Both the position numbers and the translations under genes were made by a program. Shown here piece by piece: positions 10,339-18,164 of a stretch of DNA of 38,759 nucleotides. The notes beneath the pieces are model-generated. The model did not search any database. It was not told the DNA's origin and was given only the letters and a program-made list of their open reading frames with translations. The DNA lies in NCBI GenBank assembly GCA_019429225.1, contig JAHYJK010000013.1, positions 1 through 38,759 of the forward strand. The letters are read 5' to 3'. Source of the DNA: Anaerolineaceae bacterium (GTDB taxonomy: Bacteria > Chloroflexota > Anaerolineae > Anaerolineales > Anaerolineaceae). Each line of letters opens with the position of its first letter. Position 1 is the first letter of the stretch.

Positions 10339-10432
10339 TTTTATTTGCTCGCTTTCTATATATGCATGGCTTCTGTTAATTTTTCATGGTAGTTTTTATT
10401 CATATTATAGATTTTTTGGTGAGATTCTCACT

Positions 10433-11785
10433 TCATCTCGTTTCATATTTATCCAATACAAGCTCGGAAAATGGCAATAGCGACTCACCCATGATTCGCT
10501 TGGAATTTTTATGTATTGCTTTCAGTGTATAGTGAATTTCCGGCAGAATTTTCTGATGATCGCTACCATTTTCTTCTACACGCAATGCGAGTATCGTGTT
10601 TTTACCAATGGAAACCCAATTCTCCAGTTTTTCCAGCCAGGGAAGTAATTCATTGCGCAAGGCTGTGTTCGGACAATCGTTTACGATCCTATAGGAGGCA
10701 TCCGCGATCCGATCTAAATACTGTTCCAGAGCAATTACATCCGGATCTGTTAGAGCAGACGAACCATTTTGGATGGACAAAATTGCATTTTTTGTCAATT
10801 GTTCCAGTTTTTTAGCTTCAGGTGTACCCAGACAGGATCGCAAAGCATTCTCAGCGATCAACTGGAGATCTTCTGCGAAATCTGTACCGGCGACATCCAT
10901 CAGTGCAGATTGCCATGCAACATCAGGATCATACTCCATTGGATTGACAAAATAGTTGCCATATGTAGCCAGCGCAACTTTGGAGGATTCCGCTTGATTC
11001 ATCGGGTTGACCAGAATGCCTGCTACGTGCCGGTACAAATCGTCGGAGCGGCCACGAATGGGTCCAATGTGGATTTCCACATCCATTCCCCCATCATTGA
11101 CTGGATAGTTATCCCAGATCAATGGCTTGCGAGCGATTGCTTCGCCAAATCTTCGGGCATCCACAGCGGAAATCTCTTTTGAACAAACCTGCGTGCCGGT
11201 GTACATGATCATGATGTCCAGATGTAATTTCTGACCCAATTCAAAAATATATGGGCTGAAGGGTTCTGAACCTGCATAATCGGTCGGGCACATACTCAAC
11301 TGAACCTCATTGTCTAATTTTTTAAGCCAGGTGAATACCCGATTACACAAATCAGCATGGGCATCGGCATAGGATGGGTAGCGGAGATAATCTTCTTCGA
11401 AAGAAAATTCCGGGGTGATATCATCCAACAACAGAGAGAAATCGCGAACCCCCAGCTTATAAAAAGCTAGAAATTTTTCAGCTATGAACTCGAAATCGCG
11501 CTCCGAGGAATAACAAATCGATGTTCCCGGGCTGATGCAATAACAAAATTTGATACGGTTCTGTTTTGCAACCAGGATTGTCTTTTCGAAGATTTCTATA
11601 TCCTTAATCGGATAGGGTTCACGCCACCTGATACGATGGTAGCGATCATTCTTAGGCGCATAGAAATAGGCATTGTAACCAGTTTTGCCCAAAAATTGGA
11701 TCAGGTTCATTCGCTCCATAGGGGTGTAGAAGAATCCATAAAAACCTTCTACCACGCCACGGATATCAAAATAATTATTTCCCAT
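10433..11785 (-). CDS. GH84 beta-N-acetylglucosaminidase
   Basis: Catalytic domain of family GH84 (bacterial O-GlcNAcase/hyaluronidase-like enzymes), cleaving terminal beta-GlcNAc by substrate-assisted catalysis. The signature GVVEGFYG at the N-terminus, YAPKNDRYHRIRW and the Asp121-Asp122 pair in LLLDDI, which polarises the acetamido group and donates the proton, are all present. It has 450 residues, no signal peptide and no dockerin or CBM, unlike secreted clostridial homologues, so it should act in the cytoplasm on imported oligosaccharide. Its start follows the aldolase stop by 9 nt, with AGGA near the start. Alongside mannosidases it points to a GlcNAc- and mannose-containing glycan. Confidence 0.93.
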   Translation of the reverse strand: MGNNYFDIRGVVEGFYGFFYTPMERMNLIQFLGKTGYNAYFYAPKNDRYHRIRWREPYPIKDIEIFEKTILVAKQNRIKFCYCISPGTSICYSSERDFEFIAEKFLAFYKLGVRDFSLLLDDITPEFSFEEDYLRYPSYADAHADLCNRVFTWLKKLDNEVQLSMCPTDYAGSEPFSPYIFELGQKLHLDIMIMYTGTQVCSKEISAVDARRFGEAIARKPLIWDNYPVNDGGMDVEIHIGPIRGRSDDLYRHVAGILVNPMNQAESSKVALATYGNYFVNPMEYDPDVAWQSALMDVAGTDFAEDLQLIAENALRSCLGTPEAKKLEQLTKNAILSIQNGSSALTDPDVIALEQYLDRIADASYRIVNDCPNTALRNELLPWLEKLENWVSIGKNTILALRVEENGSDHQKILPEIHYTLKAIHKNSKRIMGESLLPFSELVLDKYETR

Positions 11786-11794
11786 AAAAATTCC

Positions 11795-12700
11795 TCAACG
11801 AATTTCCGCTTTGCCTGCACTGTCAACAAAATGGGTAATTTTTTCGATCACAACCTCAAACACAGCATCCTGAGCTACTTTAATTTTTTGTGAAGATAAT
11901 GCGTTCATTTCTGAATTCAATAAACGCTCACCACGCCCAAGCGCTTTAAGGGCAGCCATTTCCAAATCCGTGGCGATATTCACCTTGCTGATTCCACCAC
12001 CGGGTAGTCGAATGGCTTCCTTAATCATCGCAGCCGGCACGCCTGATCCGCCATGTAAAACCAGATGAACCGGTGTTTTCGCTCGTATTTTTTGTAATCT
12101 TTCCAGATCAATTCTTGGTTTTCGAACCGTATAAACACCATGGGCGGTACCAACTGAGACAGCCAATGCATCTACTTTAGTTTCAGTGACAAACCACCTG
12201 GCCTCTTCCGGTTTGGTAAATAATTCTTCATCCGTATCTGTTTCGATAAAGTCAGCCGATCCGATGCGTCCCAATTCCGCTTCAACCGACACAAATTTCG
12301 GATGAGCATATTCAACAACGGTTTTTGAATATTCCACATTGTCAGCAATAGGTTTACTGGAAGCATCCATCATTACCGAACTGAACCCGGCTTCAATCGC
12401 TTTTTGGATGGTTATATGATGGCGTGTATGGTCCAGGTGTAAAACAACAGGTACTGTTATCGCTTCTTCCTGTAAAACTGCAAAAAAGGTTTCTGCAAAC
12501 TCCTGCGGGGTCAGCCGATACCAGCCAAACTCATTTTCTGAAATTTGAACAATGATGGGCGACTTTGATGCCTGTGCGGCTCTCAAAACTGGTCTGATCA
12601 TCGCGGTATAGCGGGGAGAGAAAGAGCCAACCGCATAACCACCCAGTTCAGCCATGGGCAAAACTTCGTTCAAGGTACATAGATTTTTTTTACGTGTCAT
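11795..12700 (-). CDS. Class II ketose-bisphosphate aldolase (Fba/GatY/KbaY type)
   Basis: Zinc-dependent aldolase that splits a ketose 1,6-bisphosphate (fructose, tagatose or similar) into two trioses. Visible motifs are HLDHTRHH (catalytic Asp and zinc His), EAELGRIG, SVGTAHGVY and LHGGSGVP (zinc histidines), and KVNIATD (phosphate site). The length of 301 residues is normal for the family. The ATG overlaps the end of the FGGY kinase gene by 11 nt and has AGGAG close upstream, indicating translational coupling. Kinase plus aldolase as an adjacent pair suggests one ketose-phosphate pathway; which epimer is used cannot be told from sequence. Confidence 0.92.
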   Translation of the reverse strand: MTRKKNLCTLNEVLPMAELGGYAVGSFSPRYTAMIRPVLRAAQASKSPIIVQISENEFGWYRLTPQEFAETFFAVLQEEAITVPVVLHLDHTRHHITIQKAIEAGFSSVMMDASSKPIADNVEYSKTVVEYAHPKFVSVEAELGRIGSADFIETDTDEELFTKPEEARWFVTETKVDALAVSVGTAHGVYTVRKPRIDLERLQKIRAKTPVHLVLHGGSGVPAAMIKEAIRLPGGGISKVNIATDLEMAALKALGRGERLLNSEMNALSSQKIKVAQDAVFEVVIEKITHFVDSAGKAEIR

Positions 12701-14204
12701 TAAATCTCCTATTTAGTTCTACCCAGTGTCCATATTTCCTGATGGGCTCCTGAAATGCCAGATATCCATGTTCGAAAATATCCTGGTAGGTTTGATGTTT
12801 TTCAGAATTTGGTGTGTAATTAATGATTGATTGATGGGGATGAATATTTGCATAGGCATCATTTAAATCAAGGTAAATCCCATTGCCTATTCCAGTCAAT
12901 ATGGCTGCTCCCAACAATGTGGCTTCCGGTTGCGCTGCAACCCGGATGTCACATCCAGTTACATCCGCTTTGATTTGCATCCAGGTCTGGTTGCGTGAAC
13001 CACCACCAGCGCTCATCAAAGTGGTAATCTTTTCCCCACTCATTTTCTCACCAGCCCTGCGAATCACTTCCAATTCATAAGCTGTTCCTTCCAGGATGGC
13101 TTTGTATACGTCTGCAGATGTGTGCCTGGCGGTCAAACCAATGATTGCAGCTTTCGCAGAAGTTTGCGTATGCGGTGAACTGCTGCCCAGTAAATAAGGG
13201 AAATACAACAATTTTGTCGGTTCATCCGGAGCTGATAATATCAATTTCTCCAGATCTTTATAGTCCTGACGAGGTAAGTTGAATAATTTTCGAAACCACT
13301 CAATGGAACCACCAGAAGACGAGATACCGCCCAACCAGTAACCCATATCCGGAATGGTATGGCAACCGCACAACAGCCCATTCGAAAAATCCCTCTCGGA
13401 CAATGGTCGTTCAGGCATGGCTCCAATTAATATTTCTGCGGTTCCTATAGAATCAAATACGCTTCCAGGATTCACCGCCCCCATCGATATTGCAGCGCAG
13501 ACATGATCATGCCCGCAGATGGATACAGGCGTACCAACTTGCAGGTTGAGATCGGTACGTTTGATTCCGCCCATTCGTCTTCCGGATTCAAACGCAGGTG
13601 GAAATAGATCCTCAGGCAATCCCCAGCTTTTCAACCATTCCCGATCCCACTGACGCTGATCCAACCGGAAAGCGAGGGTTCTGCACGCCAGGGAAACGTC
13701 TGTCTGAAAATTTCCAGTCAACCACCAACCCACAAAATCAGCCACCGATAACCAGACCTTATCCTGCAGGGAGAGATTGAATATTTCCTTTATCCTCAGA
13801 ATTTTTGTCAGGCTGGCTTTATACGTTACCTTCAATCCAAATTTTGTGTAAGATTCCAGGGGATCGCATTCTGATGTTATTTTTTCGGCCACCGGTTGTG
13901 AGTCAGTATCAAACCAGGGGAGAATTTTTGAAACTGCCGTTCCCGATTTTTTATCAACTAATATGCCTGATTCTGCCATACTGGTGATGCCAACAGCGTC
14001 AACCTTATCTGAATTTTCAGCCAGAACTTCTAGGAAAAGAGTAGTAATTGACCTGATCAACTCATCCGGATCAAAATATGAACCCCCATCGACAGAGTGA
14101 TGCGTATGCATGGGTCGATAGACAATTTTTATTGGTAAACCATTGCTGTTAAATAAACCAACTTTGCAATGGGTCGTTCCAATATCGATTGCCATGAGGC
14201 TCAT
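12690..14204 (-). CDS. FGGY-family carbohydrate kinase
   Basis: ATP-dependent sugar kinase of the xylulokinase/gluconokinase/fuculokinase family, 504 residues. Family motifs seen are AIDIGTTHCKVGL at the N-terminus, PWFDTDSQ, CGHDHVCAAISMG, and the C-terminal ATP motif SAGGGSRNQTW with ATLLGAAILTG. It overlaps the aldolase gene by 11 nt, so its product probably feeds that aldolase. Two in-frame ATGs lie close together (14204 and 14195). GGAG is 12 nt before the first and farther from the second, so the first is kept. The substrate sugar is not determinable by eye. Confidence 0.92.
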   Translation of the reverse strand: MSLMAIDIGTTHCKVGLFNSNGLPIKIVYRPMHTHHSVDGGSYFDPDELIRSITTLFLEVLAENSDKVDAVGITSMAESGILVDKKSGTAVSKILPWFDTDSQPVAEKITSECDPLESYTKFGLKVTYKASLTKILRIKEIFNLSLQDKVWLSVADFVGWWLTGNFQTDVSLACRTLAFRLDQRQWDREWLKSWGLPEDLFPPAFESGRRMGGIKRTDLNLQVGTPVSICGHDHVCAAISMGAVNPGSVFDSIGTAEILIGAMPERPLSERDFSNGLLCGCHTIPDMGYWLGGISSSGGSIEWFRKLFNLPRQDYKDLEKLILSAPDEPTKLLYFPYLLGSSSPHTQTSAKAAIIGLTARHTSADVYKAILEGTAYELEVIRRAGEKMSGEKITTLMSAGGGSRNQTWMQIKADVTGCDIRVAAQPEATLLGAAILTGIGNGIYLDLNDAYANIHPHQSIINYTPNSEKHQTYQDIFEHGYLAFQEPIRKYGHWVELNRRFNDT

Positions 14205-14245
14205 AGGTCTGGTTTACTCCTTTCGTAAACTCAATAAAACTTTTC

Positions 14246-14902
14246 TTACTGCAGTAAAAGTGTCTTCACCTGATTCATAGCTAATGATGGACTGCTATAA
14301 AACCTGGCGCGAGTTTCTTCTGGCATTTTATCAGCCACGCCAGCCATGGATGCCTGTGCCAGAACAATCACATCGACTTCCTGCAAGAGGGAAGAAAATG
14401 CATCCATCAGCAGTTTGTCATGTCCTGCCTGATCGCCATTCAATATCCGCTGATAAGCGCCTTCAATCAAGCACGGTGTGAGGTGCACTTGTTTTCCCAG
14501 AAGATCTGCTTTTTCTTGCAGTAATTTCATCGTAGGTTTCAGGGTAGTGGCCAGCGTGGCAGCAACGCCAATCTTTTTTTCCTGCATCACCACCGATTCT
14601 GCCATTGCTTCATCGATTCGAACAACCGGGATCTTGACAACCATGCGCATTTTTTTGGTGATTTCTCCAACCGAAGAGCAAGCTTCCAAAATGATGTCTG
14701 CTCCAACCTGCTCTGCAAAGCGGGCATACGCGATTAAACGTTCCTCGACATCAGCCAGATTCGCTTGATTATTCGCCAGTTGTGGCAAAATGGAATCATC
14801 CATGAAGTTGATGACAGTCAGATCAGGAATTGTTTCTATCGCCAATTTCTTTAAATTAACCACTGTGGCAGGTGTTGTGTGAATGATTGCAAGGGTTGGC
14901 AT
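14246..14902 (-). CDS. Asp/Glu/hydantoin racemase superfamily protein
   Basis: Two-domain racemase-like fold of 218 residues. Classical members use two cysteines, one in each half. Here the first is present in LEACSSVGE, but the second half reads VLAQASMAG where the family usually has a Cys-Thr or Cys-Ser pair, so Ala replaces that cysteine. This makes two-base racemisation unlikely. Single-cysteine members exist in this superfamily and may be isomerases, decarboxylases or lyases. The start has GGAG overlapping the end of the GH35 gene, two bases apart. It is placed second in the sugar operon, so a sugar-acid or lactone substrate is plausible, but the function is unknown. Confidence 0.8.
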   Translation of the reverse strand: MPTLAIIHTTPATVVNLKKLAIETIPDLTVINFMDDSILPQLANNQANLADVEERLIAYARFAEQVGADIILEACSSVGEITKKMRMVVKIPVVRIDEAMAESVVMQEKKIGVAATLATTLKPTMKLLQEKADLLGKQVHLTPCLIEGAYQRILNGDQAGHDKLLMDAFSSLLQEVDVIVLAQASMAGVADKMPEETRARFYSSPSLAMNQVKTLLLQ

Positions 14903-14904
14903 GC

Positions 14905-16938
14905 TCAGTCTCCTTTAAGGGAAATCACTGTTCCGTTCTTAGCAGGGACAAAAAAAGTCAGGGGTTGATTCTGAGGGATTGATTTCCTGTTTAGCAAATC
15001 TTTTATGGTTATTGTACCCTCAGGTAACAAAGTCTGGTCGATTTCAACAACTACATGTTTATCCTCGTTAGATGGATTAACAACTGTCAGGAAAAGTTCG
15101 TTTTGACGTTTAAAACAAGCTACCTGGATTCCAGGTGTCAGTGAACGGGCCGGAATGTTAACAGACAGATGCTGGTGGATTTGCAGGATCAATTCTTTGG
15201 AAGGGTTAACGCCCAATTGGATAATTTTCCCCTTGCCCAAATTTTGGTTATAGCCAACAATATATTGCTCCTCATTCTGCAGGTTCCATTGCAAAGAATT
15301 TTCTTCCGCAACAATCGACTTTGGAGCCAGGCGTTTCGCATAAATCGGTGTGCCTGGAACATCCCGATAATTGTAGAACCACTCAGCACTGCATGCAGCA
15401 CCGATGGAAAGTGCCAGATCAATTTTTGGCAGCCCTTTCAGGATCCCATCCGGTTCCACAATCTCCAACAGGTTACAGGGTTGAAGATTCTCATCCAGAT
15501 ATGGATATGTTCCAAAAAATACCAGATTTCCACCTTCTAAAACATAATTTTTTAGTTTTTCCTGAACAGCGCGTGCCATCCAATGCGCGCAGGCATAAAA
15601 CAAAACTTTTTGTTTACATTCGCCGCGTACGGTATCAAAGAAAACATAATCCACACCGGCATCGTAAACTGCCTGGAACAGCGGTTGCGCTGGGCGAACC
15701 GAGGCGCGCTGTTGAGGATTATATGTTAATGCAGTGTTGGTCTGTTTTTCCCAGGTGTACGGTTGAACCTCATCGTAGAGTGAGACCATCTGCTGAAAAG
15801 CAGCGAATAAATCCGGGCGAGTTCTACCCCATTCATTGATGGGACTCTGGTACCAGTTATCGCGGTTTACCAGCATATACCAGTTCCAGCCAGCGACACC
15901 ACCACTCAAGGCTGAAATGCCAGCCATCAAATAGTGATTAGTGGAAAGCATACCGACATCACCTAACCAATCATGCCAGGTACCAGCTTCAAACTCTGCG
16001 ATGTATGGTAATTTGGACATGGCAGCAGTATAGCGGATTGAGTCCAGAAAATTTCGGTGTTCGTTTGGCCAATGGCTGAATTCATTGGTTGGATATGTAT
16101 CCGTTCCAACCAGATCTGCTATCATTTCCATTTCTGACCAGGATTGCGTCCCTACACCACTATAGGCATTCAGATAAATTGGAACGTCGACACCCAATTC
16201 CCGATATGCCTTAACCCCCCATTCAGATACCTGATTGACATACCAATGTTGAAAATCGACAAAGTCGATATAACGACGTAATTTTATGGGTTCATCGGAA
16301 AACAAAGCGATCACTGCTCGCGCTTGCTCGATAGATGCATAATTAGTTTGCCAGGCTGCATTTAATTCGTTTACATTCTGATAGCGCGTTTTTAAATAAT
16401 CCTGAAATGGTCCGGATTGCTTGCCCAAGCCCAATTGTTCGGTGTACCAGTGCGGCCAGGGATCAATTTCATTATCAGATTGCCAGAGGAGTATCCTGCC
16501 ACCGTTCGTCGCCAGGTATGGTTTGGCTACTTCAGTCACCGCCTGCATGTATTGCAAGGCGCGTTCCTGGAAGGCTGGATCCATCCTGTGATATCTGGCT
16601 GCATCATCCGGAACGCCACCATTTTTCCACTCACTATAGATATAAGGTCCTGGACGAAAAATGATCCAGAAGCCAAGGTCTGTTAACAACTCCAAAAAGC
16701 CTGTGAGATTTCTGCGTGGATTTGTTTTCCCTTTGAAATCATAAACCCCAGGTGAAATTTCATGATAATCCCAACAGACATAGGTAGCGATCACTTTTAT
16801 GCCCATCTCGGAAACAGTTTTTAATACTGGTTTCCAATTATCCGGATCAAGCCTCCAATAGTGAACCTCACCGCTGAGCAACGGTACGTCCAGCTCTCCC
16901 ACCTTAATTACTTTATTTTGAATTGAAACATGAGACAT
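14905..16938 (-). CDS. GH35 beta-galactosidase-like glycosidase (first gene of operon)
   Basis: Retaining exo-glycosidase of 677 residues. The N-terminal TIM barrel has SGEVHYWR, the acid/base Glu157 in QSDNEID (family motif NE) and the likely nucleophile Glu315 in AEFEAGTW. The C-terminal region from about residue 440 adds domains with a glutamine-amidotransferase-like look and beta-sandwiches. The frame extends to a TTG at 16956; the ATG at 16938 is preferred, with AAAGG ten bases upstream. No signal peptide. A paralogue lies at 22968-25028 in the second operon. It is the first gene behind the minus-strand promoter at 17116-17144. The usual GH35 substrate is terminal beta-galactose, but the motifs are divergent, so other beta-glycosides are possible. 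Confidence 0.88.
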   Translation of the reverse strand: MSHVSIQNKVIKVGELDVPLLSGEVHYWRLDPDNWKPVLKTVSEMGIKVIATYVCWDYHEISPGVYDFKGKTNPRRNLTGFLELLTDLGFWIIFRPGPYIYSEWKNGGVPDDAARYHRMDPAFQERALQYMQAVTEVAKPYLATNGGRILLWQSDNEIDPWPHWYTEQLGLGKQSGPFQDYLKTRYQNVNELNAAWQTNYASIEQARAVIALFSDEPIKLRRYIDFVDFQHWYVNQVSEWGVKAYRELGVDVPIYLNAYSGVGTQSWSEMEMIADLVGTDTYPTNEFSHWPNEHRNFLDSIRYTAAMSKLPYIAEFEAGTWHDWLGDVGMLSTNHYLMAGISALSGGVAGWNWYMLVNRDNWYQSPINEWGRTRPDLFAAFQQMVSLYDEVQPYTWEKQTNTALTYNPQQRASVRPAQPLFQAVYDAGVDYVFFDTVRGECKQKVLFYACAHWMARAVQEKLKNYVLEGGNLVFFGTYPYLDENLQPCNLLEIVEPDGILKGLPKIDLALSIGAACSAEWFYNYRDVPGTPIYAKRLAPKSIVAEENSLQWNLQNEEQYIVGYNQNLGKGKIIQLGVNPSKELILQIHQHLSVNIPARSLTPGIQVACFKRQNELFLTVVNPSNEDKHVVVEIDQTLLPEGTITIKDLLNRKSIPQNQPLTFFVPAKNGTVISLKGD

Positions 16939-17052
16939 AAGTCTGATACCTTTCAATTAGATGGTCTTATATAATGATCATTTTAATTTTGATATATTTA
17001 TTTAATGATGAAATCATGTTTTCAAATTCATTTTACAAAATATAAAAATTGA

Positions 17053-17082
17053 TTGCGCAGATTGTGAAATTTGTTATATAAT
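17053..17082 (+). promoter_or_regulatory. Promoter of ROK kinase gene
   Basis: Sigma-70-like elements TTGCGC (17053-17058) and TATAAT (17077-17082) with an 18-bp spacer, directed to the kinase gene at 17301. The -10 box ends five bases before the 23-bp operator core, so a bound repressor would cover the start point. The -35 box is weak. Confidence 0.55.
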
Positions 17083-17085
17083 AAA

Positions 17086-17112
17086 GTTAGTTTATTGCTT
17101 CAAACAACTAAC
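17086..17112. promoter_or_regulatory. ROK-repressor operator O1 between face-to-face promoters
   Basis: Imperfect inverted repeat whose core at 17088-17110 has half-sites TAGTTTATTGC and, on the other strand, TAGTTGTTTGA (8 of 11 positions agree), flanked by GT and AC. The same sequence recurs upstream of the ABC importer (26945-26967) and, with altered spacing, upstream of the second operon (26757-26783). The local candidate regulator is the ROK repressor at 30657-31907; this assignment is inferred. The remaining sequence between the two genes (16939-17300) is AT-rich, and no gene was seen in it. Confidence 0.7.
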
Positions 17113-17115
17113 TAC

Positions 17116-17144
17116 ATCTTACATTTATATTACCCAATTGTCAA
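17116..17144 (-). promoter_or_regulatory. Promoter of the eleven-gene catabolic operon
   Basis: On the minus strand, a perfect -35 TTGACA (17139-17144), a 17-bp spacer and -10 TAAGAT (17116-17121). The -10 ends five bases before the operator core. The predicted start near 17109 leaves a leader of about 170 nt before the GH35 ATG at 16938. Confidence 0.72.
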
Positions 17145-17300
17145 TGAAACTGTTAACAAAGTTTCAAAAGCATTCTAATAATGTTAATCCTAAAATTACT
17201 TCTTGAACTTTACTATTCATCTTATTAACATTAGATCAGGTAAATTTATCCCCTGCCCTGTCTAATTATCTAGCAAATATTTTATCCACAGAGGTTTTAT

Positions 17301-18158
17301 ATGTCTTTATTCGTCGGCCTTGATATCGGCGGTACAAAATTTATGGTCGCAAGCGCAGACCAGAACGGGAATATTATCGAGCGTACCCGCGCCGATAATA
17401 CCTTCAATCTCAAATCAGATTTAGCCTTATTGAACCAAATGATCACCGATGTCAGCCACGGTGAAGAAATCCTGGGTATTGGCGCAGCGATTGGTGGTCC
17501 TTTGGTTTGGGAACAGGGTATTGTATCTCCGCTTCACCAACCAACCTGGAATAATATCCCCCTCAAACATATAATGGAGGATCAATGGAAATGTCCATTC
17601 TTTGTGGATGTTGATACAAATGTCGCCGTGCTTGGTGAGTATTACTCCTCAAAAATTACAGCTTCCAAACTTCTTTACATCACGCTCAGTACCGGCATGG
17701 GAGGTGGCTTTTTAATTGATGGAAAAGTTTATCGAGGTTTAAATGGAACCCATCCGGAAATTGGACACCAGTCAATTCCTTACCACTGTGTGAATCCGGA
17801 TGCCATTCAATGCGAATGTGGGGCAAAAGATTGCCTGGAAGCGTTGATATCTGGAAATGGTATCCGCCGCATCTATGGTAAACCTGCCGAAGAATTATCC
17901 AGCGCAGAATGGGAAGAAGTGGCCTATAACTTCGGTCAGGGGTTGCGCAATCTGGCCGCCATTCTCACTCCCGACATTATTCGCATTGGAGGTGGTATTG
18001 CCATTGGCGGAGGTGAAACTTTCGTTCAGAATGCTGCCAGCGTCATGCGCGAGAACTTAAAAATTGTGCCACCTCCGGAAGTGAGCTTGAGTCATCTGGG
18101 GTATGATACCGCCTTATATGGAGCCATAGGAATTGCTATTCATGGACTGAATGACTGA
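17301..18158 (+). CDS. ROK-family sugar kinase
   Basis: ATP-dependent hexose or N-acetylhexosamine kinase of 285 residues without a DNA-binding domain. LDIGGTKF at the N-terminus binds phosphate, LSTGMGGGFLIDG and PEIGH form the sugar site, and CECGAKDCLEAL is the ROK zinc motif. IRIGGGIAIGG closes the ATP site. AGAGG lies a few bases before the ATG. It is transcribed away from the eleven-gene operon from a shared operator. It could phosphorylate mannose, GlcNAc, ManNAc or glucose released by the glycosidases; the sequence alone does not decide which. It ends 6 bp from the oppositely oriented FAD oxidoreductase gene, with no obvious hairpin between them. Confidence 0.92.
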   Translation: MSLFVGLDIGGTKFMVASADQNGNIIERTRADNTFNLKSDLALLNQMITDVSHGEEILGIGAAIGGPLVWEQGIVSPLHQPTWNNIPLKHIMEDQWKCPFFVDVDTNVAVLGEYYSSKITASKLLYITLSTGMGGGFLIDGKVYRGLNGTHPEIGHQSIPYHCVNPDAIQCECGAKDCLEALISGNGIRRIYGKPAEELSSAEWEEVAYNFGQGLRNLAAILTPDIIRIGGGIAIGGGETFVQNAASVMRENLKIVPPPEVSLSHLGYDTALYGAIGIAIHGLND

Positions 18159-18164
18159 AGCGAA

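Noticed and set aside
10419-10431. Palindrome GTGAGATTCTCAC after the GH84 gene as a terminator
   Set aside because: Six pairs around a single base with no T-run in the direction of transcription; too short to call, and the operon appears to continue.
10769-11182. Open frame of 137 codons on the plus strand
   Set aside because: Antisense to GH84 with Cys/His/Ile-rich composition and no family motif; a shadow frame.
15321-15839. Open frame of 172 codons on the plus strand
   Set aside because: It lies antisense inside the GH35 gene, has no recognisable motif, and its composition is that of a shadow frame.
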